Below, in pieces: positions 57,397 through 64,000 of a stretch of DNA of 64,000 nt. The DNA lies in NCBI RefSeq assembly GCF_002836775.1, contig NZ_PJAQ01000012.1, forward strand, positions 62,001 through 126,000, given 5' to 3'. The stretch is from Colwellia sp. 12G3. GTDB lineage: Bacteria > Pseudomonadota > Gammaproteobacteria > Enterobacterales > Alteromonadaceae. Position 1 is the first letter of the stretch, and the number at the start of each line of letters is the position of its first letter. Under the pieces are notes generated by a model that worked only from the letters and a program-made list of their open reading frames with translations, had not been told where the DNA came from and ran no database searches. A program made the position numbers and the translations under genes.

Positions 57397-57417
57397 TTGT
57401 TCAAAAAATTTGAACAA
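57397..57417. promoter_or_regulatory. Perfect LysR-type palindrome before the regulator gene
   Basis: TTGTTCAAA (57397-57405) and TTTGAACAA (57409-57417) are perfect inverted copies around AAA. The core TTC-N9-GAA contains the T-N11-A form of a LysR box. It lies 18 bp before the LysR start and about 87 bp from doxX, suited to autoregulation and control of the divergent operon. Confidence 0.75.
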
Positions 57418-57434
57418 TAAATGTTTGGACGGAT

Positions 57435-58331
57435 ATGATGACTTCATCCCCTATTACTATTGAAGCACTCGTTGTACTTGATGCCATTGAGTTTCGAGGA
57501 AGTTATGCTGCGGCGGCAGAACAGTTAAATAAAGTGCCTTCAGCGCTTTCTTACATTGTGCAAAAACTTGAAGAGCAGCTTAATGTGACTCTTTTTGAGC
57601 GACAGGGGCGTCGTTCAGTGCTAACTCCTGCGGGCAAACATTTATTAGTTGAAGGTCGAAAAGTATTAAGTGCCATGAATACTTTATCAGAGCAGACGCA
57701 AACCATTGCCAACGGCTGGGAAACTAAAATTAGCATTGCTTGTGATTCTATTTTAGATATTACTCCGGTATTTAGTGTCGTAGGTTGCTTTTTAGAAGAG
57801 CATCAAAATATTGAAATAGATGTTCAAGAAGAAGTGATGAATGGCTCATGGGAAGCCTTAATTGAAGACAAAGTCGATTTAGTGATTGGCGCGCCAGCAC
57901 CAGTTCCTATTCAAAAGGGCATTCGAGCCATTAAAATAGGAGAGCTGCAGCAAGTATTGGTTGTTAACAAAAATCACCAGTTAGCACAAATAAAGCAGCC
58001 AGTTAATACGTTGGAACTCGCTAAATTTCGAAGTGTAGTCGTACACGATTCAGCGCAACATGAAATTCCCAGAACGGTCAATATTATTGAGGGCAGTCGA
58101 CATTTTTATGTCACGTCGCTTAACCAAAAAATAGCGGCAATTACGGCAGGTGTTGGTATAGGATATTTACCTAAAGATCTTATTCAAAGTTTGGTCGAAA
58201 ATGGTGAACTTGTAATTATTGCTTTAGTTGATGAGTTACCGCCGCAAGATTTATTTATCGCATGGAAAATAACCAATAAAGGCAAAGGTCTACTGAGACT
58301 AAGAAACCTTTTATCAAGTCATTTCAGCTAA
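57435..58331 (+). CDS. LysR family transcriptional regulator
   Basis: 298 residues. N-terminal winged helix-turn-helix (about 8-66, FRGSYAAAAEQLNKVPSALSYIVQKLEEQLNVTLFERQGRR) and a periplasmic-binding-like effector domain (about 95-295). Divergent from doxX-GST-pirin, which it probably regulates together with itself. Effector unknown, possibly a quinone or phenolic compound. Confidence 0.93.
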   Translation: MMTSSPITIEALVVLDAIEFRGSYAAAAEQLNKVPSALSYIVQKLEEQLNVTLFERQGRRSVLTPAGKHLLVEGRKVLSAMNTLSEQTQTIANGWETKISIACDSILDITPVFSVVGCFLEEHQNIEIDVQEEVMNGSWEALIEDKVDLVIGAPAPVPIQKGIRAIKIGELQQVLVVNKNHQLAQIKQPVNTLELAKFRSVVVHDSAQHEIPRTVNIIEGSRHFYVTSLNQKIAAITAGVGIGYLPKDLIQSLVENGELVIIALVDELPPQDLFIAWKITNKGKGLLRLRNLLSSHFS

Positions 58332-58647
58332 AGTGTAACCTTAACGATACTTGGTTGGTCACTCGTTTCAGTTATTAGTGAGTAATAAAAACTAAGTATC
58401 TATCTTTTTAAATACCGACTTTTACTCATCGTAATTCTCAAATATTCTCCCGTTTTTTAGCAATCCCCTTCAGTCGACCTGTTTATAAAGTAACACTAAC
58501 TTCGTTTATCAGCTCAAAAAAGAGAATTTATTTTTCCATTATTGAACTATTGTCGAGTTAGCATCGTATAAATAATACAGAAGCATATTTTATTTTATGT
58601 TGAAATGTTTTTAAGGGTAAAGATAAATTCCAAGTGAGGAAATTATT
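58332..58647. other. Gene-free region with candidate promoter
   Basis: 316 bases. A possible promoter is TTGAAC (58542-58547) and TATAAA (58567-58572) with a 19-base spacer, 76 bp before the next gene. No repeat or small gene was seen. Confidence 0.35.
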
Positions 58648-58899
58648 ATGAGTGACAGACCAACTATTCTAGGCATAGCTGATTCAACGCATTATCTAGT
58701 CGGTGGCACTGATTTAAAAAATGATTTTAATGCGTTACCAGCGTTGGGTGATGTTGCAATATGTCATTCATTGTCGGCAGCGAAAACATTACTCAAAGAA
58801 CATAATATATTTTCTGCACAATTAACATTACAAACAGCTTACGATGAAATGTGTGGTTTACCACCATCATCAGCGACTAATGAAACTATCCATTTTTAA
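58648..58899 (+). CDS. Small conserved hypothetical protein
   Basis: 83 residues, soluble, start MSDRPTILGIADSTHYLVGG. I do not recognise the family. GGA is well placed before the ATG. Eleven bases separate it from the DUF3081 gene, so the two and the CIA30 gene form an operon. Confidence 0.72.
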   Translation: MSDRPTILGIADSTHYLVGGTDLKNDFNALPALGDVAICHSLSAAKTLLKEHNIFSAQLTLQTAYDEMCGLPPSSATNETIHF

Positions 58900-58910
58900 G
58901 GAGGTTTACA

Positions 58911-59174
58911 ATGTCTACTATTAATATTTCACATTACCTTTATGTTTTTAATCATCTGCTTGATAAAGGTGTAAATCGCGAGGGTAAACGCCATTGTGGT
59001 GAGCTTTCTGTTTGGCATGATATGGATGGTTACACCTGTTATATCGGTTATAAAGATCTCACTATGAGCTTATATTTTCATAATCGTTTTGCTTATGATT
59101 ATCAGGATGAATCAACGCTTAAAGCCTTTATGTTATTAATTGATAATACTTTTAAAAAATTAAGTGTTCGCTAA
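58911..59174 (+). CDS. DUF3081 family protein
   Basis: 87 residues. DMDGYTCYIGYKDLTMSLYFHNRFAYDYQ matches the DUF3081 pattern (D-x-DGYT, L-x-FHN, DY), here cited as the segments DMDGYT, YFHNRF and YDYQ. Function unknown; confined to gammaproteobacteria as far as I know. Excellent ribosome site GGAGG. Its stop overlaps the next start (TAATG). Confidence 0.82.
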   Translation: MSTINISHYLYVFNHLLDKGVNREGKRHCGELSVWHDMDGYTCYIGYKDLTMSLYFHNRFAYDYQDESTLKAFMLLIDNTFKKLSVR

Positions 59175-59764
59175 TGTTACAGCGATATTTTGTGCCAGTT
59201 CTCGGTATTTTGGTCGTATCAACAACAATTTTTGCCACTGGAGTAAATAGGGTTGTAACTATGAAAAACACTAAGCTGGCGATAACATTTGAACAAGGTG
59301 ATACTTCTGATGAGTGGCAAGCGCTGAATGATGGCGTAATGGGCGGTTTATCTGTGGGTAATGCCAAACATAAAGATCAAGCCTTGGTTTTTTCAGGCAG
59401 GCTCTCAACAGAAAATTATGGTGGTTTTTCTAGTGTCTACAAAAAATTATCATTACTGCCTGAGACAGTTAATTCAATTAGTATTCGTATCAAAGGCGAT
59501 GGCAATCCTTATCAATTAAGAATGCGAAGTAAGGTCATGGATTATAACGTTGCCTATAAAGTAGAATTTAAAACTGAAGTGGATAAAGTTGAAGTTCACC
59601 ATTTCAATTTGACTGATTTTAAAGCCTCTTTTCGAGGTAGAATAATAGATAATGCACCAGTACTTACGGTAAGTGGCATTTCACACGTTGGCTTTTTAAT
59701 TGCTACGAAACAACCCCGTGATTTCAGTTTATTAATTTACGCGCTAGAGTTTTATCGTAGCTAG
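59174..59764 (+). CDS. CIA30-family (complex I intermediate-associated protein 30-like) protein
   Basis: 196 residues. An N-terminal signal or anchor helix (about 5-22) and a CBM11-like beta-sandwich with the family motifs NDGVMGGLS, STENYGGFSS, IRIKGDG and the final FSLLIYALEFY. Mitochondrial CIA30 assists complex I assembly; the bacterial role is unknown. Coupled by a one-base overlap to the DUF3081 gene. Confidence 0.84.
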   Translation: MLQRYFVPVLGILVVSTTIFATGVNRVVTMKNTKLAITFEQGDTSDEWQALNDGVMGGLSVGNAKHKDQALVFSGRLSTENYGGFSSVYKKLSLLPETVNSISIRIKGDGNPYQLRMRSKVMDYNVAYKVEFKTEVDKVEVHHFNLTDFKASFRGRIIDNAPVLTVSGISHVGFLIATKQPRDFSLLIYALEFYRS

Positions 59765-59884
59765 TTAATGGCTGAGCTTGTCTCTTTAAACAGTAAAGCC
59801 AAACCAGTAACTCAGCCATTGACAGTTTTTTATACTAGCGCTTATGCATTTAATCTTTTATGCGCGCAAATTTTAAGGTGTAGT

Positions 59885-60517
59885 CTAAACAGTAAAATTA
59901 TCAGGCTTTGCGTAAGGTAACCGAGACAGTCGTTTAGTCTCATGATAACTATCGAGCCCTGATACGCTGACGGTTGATAAACTTTCAATATCAATATAGC
60001 CATCAGCTTGAATGGCACTTTCCTGACAAATAATATGCGTTATTTCACCGATAATAAATTGTGTATTATTAAGTGAGATAGGTACTATTTCCTTGAGTTT
60101 TACCGCATATTTTAACCGACTCTCTTTCACAAAGGGGGCCTTCACATTGCCAATGTAATGCGCAGATAACCCTAACTGTACAAACTCACTTTGTTCTTTT
60201 TCATAGCGAGCAGAGCTTTGATGAGCTGCTTGATAAAACTCAGTCGAGACTTGATTGATGGTGTAATGTTTTGTGTCGATAATATTGTCTAGGGTATGGC
60301 GAGCGCCGTTATCCGGTCTCATTACAAAAGCAACTAAGGCAGGTGAAGCGCCTAGGTGAACAACTGAACTAAATATGGCGAGATTACTTTGTCCGTCAGA
60401 GTCTTGTGTGCCAATAAGGTTCACGCTCTTAAATCCAGATAAGCTATTTATAAATTTTGCACGATATCTGTTTTCCATTTGTGATAAATCATCAAAATTA
60501 TAGTGTTTATAGTTGAT
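59885..60517 (-). CDS. Flavin reductase-like (FMN-binding split barrel) protein, probable ATC start
   Basis: About 210 residues with this start. RYRAKFINSLSGFKSVNLIGT, LAIFSSVVHLGASPALVAFVMRP, HYTINQV and APFVKESRLKYAVKL match the flavin-reductase-like family. The first ATG in the frame (60556) lies before a perfect ribosome site AAGGAG (60524-60529 complement). Six bases after that site comes ATC (60517), followed by NYKHYNFDDLSQMENRYRA, which is where homologues start. The next ATG (in QMENRY) has no ribosome site. Confidence 0.82.
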   Translation of the reverse strand: MNYKHYNFDDLSQMENRYRAKFINSLSGFKSVNLIGTQDSDGQSNLAIFSSVVHLGASPALVAFVMRPDNGARHTLDNIIDTKHYTINQVSTEFYQAAHQSSARYEKEQSEFVQLGLSAHYIGNVKAPFVKESRLKYAVKLKEIVPISLNNTQFIIGEITHIICQESAIQADGYIDIESLSTVSVSGLDSYHETKRLSRLPYAKPDNFTV

Positions 60518-60714
60518 GGTGTACTCCTTAACGAATGATCGTTTATAGCGGTGCAATACGAAAGTGTTTGTCGAAAGGATCTAAAATCAAAAAATAATTG
60601 TTATTTATACTCAGTTATTCAATTTTGCATGCGCATTAAGTCTCACCTTCCTCATTTCTTGCACATTTAATTGCTACAATTTTTATATCTGATAATTATT
60701 GAAGGTGGTAGGTA

Positions 60715-62961
60715 ATGAGTATGCGCAAAAAGTTTTACTTTTTCATTATGATAGGTTTATTTGTGGGCTGTGGTGGAGAAGAAACTAACAATGAGCAACC
60801 CGAAACAACGGCCCCTGAAATAGTCTCTCCTTCACCACAAACACCTGTACCCGAATCACCTGTAATAGAATCTCCGGTTGAAGAAAACACGTCGCCTAAC
60901 ATACTCTTTATTATTTCAGATGATCAAGGGCTTGATGCTTCAGCTCAATATGACCTCAGCGACGATCTACCTAATACACCGACTTTAAATGAATTAGCAG
61001 CACAAGGTATTACCTTTGACAATATGTGGGCAACACCGGCCTGCTCTACAACGAGAGGGACTATTATCACGGGAAAAATAGCTATTAATAGTGGTATAGA
61101 ATCGGTGCCCGCGCTGTTATCTACCGAGCATGAAATACTGCAACAGTACTTAACGCGTAATACGGTAACATCGCACTATCAGTCGGCTGTGTTTGGTAAA
61201 TGGCATTTAGGCACCGGCAGTGGTAATGATAGCCATCCCAATGATGTCGGTGTTGATTACTATGCAGGTAATTTATCTAATTTATCAGACTATTATGATT
61301 GGCCTTTAACCATCAACGGTGTAACCGAGACCGTAACAGAATACCATTCCACCAAGATTACTGATTTAGCGTCTAATTGGATAACAGCTCAAGAAGAACC
61401 TTGGTTTGCTTGGGTAGCATATTCAGCGCCGCATTCACCTTTTCATTTGCCGCCTTTGTCACTACATAACCGAGATTTATCAGGCACAGATTCAGATATA
61501 AATACTAATAAACGTGATTATTATTTAGCCGCTATTGAAGCGATGGATACCGAAATTGGTCGTCTACTTGATACTTTAGATGCAGAAACTCGCGCAAACA
61601 CGATTATTATTTTTATTGGTGACAATGGTACGCCCAAAGCAGTAATAGATACCGCCGCTTATAGTGCAACGCACAGTAAATTCAGCTTATATCAAGGGGG
61701 GGTGGCCACTCCGTTTGTTGTGTCAGGGAAAGGGGTTTCACGTACAAATGAGAGAGAAAAAGCACTAGTTACTGCGACTGACTTGTATGCGACCATAGCA
61801 AATATTGCCGGCGTAACTGATACTAAAATACATGATAGCCAAAGTTTTAAATCGCTCTTCTCGGAGCCCGAAGCATATGAGCGAAATTATGTTTATACAG
61901 CATATAAATCTGCTGCAGTAACAGGGTGGACAACCCGTTCAAAAAACTACAAGTTGATTGAGTTTGATGATGGCACACAGGAGTTCTATTCATTACAAGA
62001 TGGCTTTGCAGAATCCGATGATTTATTACCGACGACTGACAATGTCTTGCTTGAAGCGATAAATAATTTAGAAAGCTTTGCCTCGGTCACTCAAGGGGAT
62101 GTCTCTGAGGTTATTGAAGGGGCTATCGATATTACCAATGCGATATTAGCCAGCAAAAGCCAAAACTGTGCAGATTATATAGAGCAATTTACTTCAACCG
62201 TGAATGACGTTAATAAAGGTAAAGTCTTTTATGGTGATTTGGTTATTTCGCAAGTAGGCGATAAATGTATTTTTCAAACCAATGCGATTCCAAATCATGA
62301 CTTTAATGATGGTGGCAGCGCTTTTCCTAATGATGTGACCGAACAAAATGATCTGTTTGAAATAACCACTTCTCCTGCTATATCAATATCGTCGACACCT
62401 ATTTCATTGCAGGTGGATAATGCCCTTATGCTTAATGGCGTAAAAGTTGATTTACTGGCGGCTGGTTGTTATGGCATAGGAAATGGAAAAATTGGCTGTA
62501 ATGATATGGCTCAAGCATGGCGTTATGATCCAATGCATGAAGCCAATGGCTTTGCGGTTGATTCACATAATGCCCATGCACAGCCTGATGGTACTTATCA
62601 TTATCACGGTTCCCCCTTAGCCTTATTTGACGATACCGATAATCAAGAGTCGCCCGTGGTTGGTTTTGCCGCGGATGGTTTTCCTATATTTGGCTCTAAT
62701 TTTGACGATGAGGGGACTATCCGCCCAGCGCAATCAAGTTATCGCTTAAAATCAGGTAATCGTCCTAGTGGTGAAGGTGAGCCAGGAGGTAGTTACGACG
62801 GAACGTATCGCGATGATTATGAATATGTTGAAGGGCTTGGGGACTTAGATGAATGCAATGGTATGACAAAAAATAGCGCATATGGCTATTACATTACGCT
62901 AAGTTATCCTTATGTGTTGGCATGTTTTTCAGGAACGCCAGACAGTAGTTTTACCAAGTAG
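60715..62961 (+). CDS. Lipoprotein: sulfatase-like domain fused to YHYH domain
   Basis: 748 residues. Lipobox LFVGC (Cys19), Pro/Glu/Thr-rich linker, then an alkaline-phosphatase/sulfatase domain (about 60-470) with the metal pair D69-D70 (ISDDQG), the active-site motif C110-S-T-T-R114, GKWHLG, APHSPFH and IGDNGTP. The third motif position is Thr, while the formylglycine-directing motif is CxPxR or CxAxR, so activation or activity is uncertain. The C-terminal ~200 residues form a YHYH domain (AHAQPDGTYHYHG, VVGFAADGFPIFGSN). Probably outer-membrane anchored. No sulfatase maturase is nearby. Confidence 0.87.
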   Translation: MSMRKKFYFFIMIGLFVGCGGEETNNEQPETTAPEIVSPSPQTPVPESPVIESPVEENTSPNILFIISDDQGLDASAQYDLSDDLPNTPTLNELAAQGITFDNMWATPACSTTRGTIITGKIAINSGIESVPALLSTEHEILQQYLTRNTVTSHYQSAVFGKWHLGTGSGNDSHPNDVGVDYYAGNLSNLSDYYDWPLTINGVTETVTEYHSTKITDLASNWITAQEEPWFAWVAYSAPHSPFHLPPLSLHNRDLSGTDSDINTNKRDYYLAAIEAMDTEIGRLLDTLDAETRANTIIIFIGDNGTPKAVIDTAAYSATHSKFSLYQGGVATPFVVSGKGVSRTNEREKALVTATDLYATIANIAGVTDTKIHDSQSFKSLFSEPEAYERNYVYTAYKSAAVTGWTTRSKNYKLIEFDDGTQEFYSLQDGFAESDDLLPTTDNVLLEAINNLESFASVTQGDVSEVIEGAIDITNAILASKSQNCADYIEQFTSTVNDVNKGKVFYGDLVISQVGDKCIFQTNAIPNHDFNDGGSAFPNDVTEQNDLFEITTSPAISISSTPISLQVDNALMLNGVKVDLLAAGCYGIGNGKIGCNDMAQAWRYDPMHEANGFAVDSHNAHAQPDGTYHYHGSPLALFDDTDNQESPVVGFAADGFPIFGSNFDDEGTIRPAQSSYRLKSGNRPSGEGEPGGSYDGTYRDDYEYVEGLGDLDECNGMTKNSAYGYYITLSYPYVLACFSGTPDSSFTK

Positions 62962-63022
62962 CGATACAACAGGTGTTGTTATTAGCGTGATAGGTAGATG
63001 AGGGAGAGTTGTGATTTACTTC

Positions 63023-63092
63023 ACACATGAGGCCACTTAACTTTGAATAGATATTTAAAGATAAGTGTCTAAAGGTCAGCGGTCTCATGTGT
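63023..63092. terminator. Extended hairpin between convergent genes
   Basis: ACACATGAGGCC (63023-63034) pairs with GGTCTCATGTGT (63081-63092), and inside ACTTA-A-CTTT pairs with AAAG-A-TAAGT. T-rich sequence follows on the + strand. Probable bidirectional terminator for the sulfatase gene and the lipoprotein gene. Confidence 0.6.
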
Positions 63093-63111
63093 TTTAGATA
63101 AAAGATTAAAA

Positions 63112-63636
63112 TTAATTGTTGCCTAGAAAACTTCTCACGTCGTTAAGTGCCGTGACGGAGAAACCATCATCGTAAAAATAAAGAATAACGCCATTCTTAT
63201 CTAGCAGTACAACGCGTGCATTATTAGGGCTTTCATTACCCGTGAAGGCTTGTACTTTATCACCATCTTCATAAACAGTAACAACCCCTTTCCATAATGG
63301 TTTTGGAATACCAGCACGCATACCGTTATCAATCATAGTACTGAACATTCTTGGAAATAGTCCTTGAATAGTCGGTAGTTCATAGGCTGCAACTTTTGTT
63401 TTAGTCATGTCTAAACCTATTAACCAACGATCAATATCAAACTGTGAGTTTTGTTTGTAACCAATAAGTAATAAGGTGAAGTCTTCCTTAAAATCTTCCG
63501 GCATATTCATGCTGTTTTTTTCAAGTGTTTGACCCGTAATAGATGGAAAAGATTTTCCGGTAATATTTTGGTTTGGGTGATTAGCGCTACAGGCCGTTAG
63601 CAGACTAATGAAAAGACATAAAATAATGATACGCAT
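63112..63636 (-). CDS. Thioredoxin-fold-like lipoprotein
   Basis: 174 residues. Signal with lipobox LLTAC (Cys16), then a domain with DFTLLLIGYKQNSQFDIDRWL, ELPTIQGLFPRMF, VVTVYED and VVLLDKNGVILYFYDDG, resembling AhpC/TSA or ATP10-like thioredoxin folds. There is no CxxC, so a redox role is not supported. Function unknown. Confidence 0.7.
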   Translation of the reverse strand: MRIIILCLFISLLTACSANHPNQNITGKSFPSITGQTLEKNSMNMPEDFKEDFTLLLIGYKQNSQFDIDRWLIGLDMTKTKVAAYELPTIQGLFPRMFSTMIDNGMRAGIPKPLWKGVVTVYEDGDKVQAFTGNESPNNARVVLLDKNGVILYFYDDGFSVTALNDVRSFLGNN

Positions 63637-63873
63637 TTATAGGTTACTCGTTTGTTATTACAGTTATCTAACCTATACGTTAGATTAAAATGTTCAGTTC
63701 ACAATCTTTTATTTTTTCTACTATTTTTGTATTTGCTTATATTTGATTATGTTGGTTTCATTATTTGATCTTTAGGTGTGGTTATAGCGTAATACTAAGA
63801 TGAACCATAACATTTTCAAGCTCAACACTATGCGGTTATGGTCCGATATTCTCTATTTGGAAGGAGTTAAGTG

Positions 63874-64000
63874 ATGAACAAAGTGAACCCTAAAGCGCTG
63901 TTACACAGTAAATGGAGCAAGGTTGAAGTAACTCATAAAGAAAAACACTTTATCATCACAAAGGTTAAATTTGATGAAGATCAAAAAGTTGTTGACTGTG
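63874..64000 (+). CDS. TIGR02450 family small protein, truncated by the window end
   Basis: The visible part reads MNKVNPKALLHSKWSKVEV then THKEKHFIITKVKFDEDQKVVDC. This matches the start of the TIGR02450 (tryptophan-rich, ~70-residue) family. Ribosome site AAGGAG at 63861-63866 has ideal spacing to ATG 63874. The 3' part lies outside the window. Function unknown. Confidence 0.8.
   Translation, partial: MNKVNPKALLHSKWSKVEVTHKEKHFIITKVKFDEDQKVVDC

Overview
The window looks like chromosome from a psychrophilic or marine gammaproteobacterium of the Colwellia type (Alteromonadales, Colwelliaceae). This is inferred from the AT-rich sequence, the arginine cluster argE/argCBFGH(A) with an argH-acetyltransferase fusion, the pilMNOPQ-aroK-aroB-damX-dam-rpe-trpS synteny, and small extragenic inverted-repeat elements. 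No rRNA, tRNA, CRISPR array, prophage or complete insertion sequence was seen.

Regions. 0-1.4 kb: a protein of unknown function with a possible degenerate HD domain. 1.5-10.5 kb: arginine biosynthesis. argE is divergent from argC-argB-argF-argG-argH(A), followed by a separate argA. 10.5-27.7 kb: core genes. mrcA (PBP1a) is divergent from the type IV pilus assembly operon pilMNOPQ, then aroK, aroB, a DamX-like SPOR protein and dam. After a BNR-repeat protein, a small DUF2970-like gene and a TorF-type porin come rpe and trpS. 28-36 kb: an FHA membrane protein with a trypsin-like protease, a class D beta-lactamase, a Met-rich TonB receptor and a secreted subtilase. 36-45 kb: an accessory stretch (YjbR-family protein, lipoprotein, Tat-exported dienelactone hydrolase, EAL/degenerate-GGDEF sensor, alpha/beta hydrolase, LytTR sensor-regulator). 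Decayed copies of the yjbR 3' end are scattered between these genes. 44.7-49.9 kb: polyamine synthesis, speA and speB divergent from a eukaryotic-type S-adenosylmethionine decarboxylase and speE. 50-54.8 kb: a four-gene operon that reads as a complete glucosylglycerate synthesis and phosphorolysis cycle. 55-58.3 kb: pirin, glutathionyl-hydroquinone reductase and DoxX, divergent from a LysR regulator with a perfect palindrome in front of it. 58.6-64 kb: a small unknown/DUF3081/CIA30 operon, a flavin reductase that seems to start at ATC, a sulfatase-YHYH fusion lipoprotein, a thioredoxin-like lipoprotein, and the start of a TIGR02450 gene.

How the genes connect. The arg genes supply arginine; SpeA and SpeB convert it through agmatine to putrescine; the AdoMet decarboxylase supplies the aminopropyl donor and SpeE makes spermidine. 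The glucosylglycerate operon links 3-phosphoglycerate and NDP-glucose to a compatible solute and can return it to glucose-1-phosphate and glycerate, which suits a cold, saline habitat.

Repeats. At least two extragenic element families are visible. Family 1 has ends like TAAGTAACCTGAACTCTGGA at about 10.5, 22.8 and 55.0 kb, and one copy supplies the dam stop codon. Family 2 has ATACCAATT ends at 27.7 and 47.8 kb. A further 125-bp inverted-repeat element lies between argF and argG, and a (TAAC)n tract lies between argB and argF.
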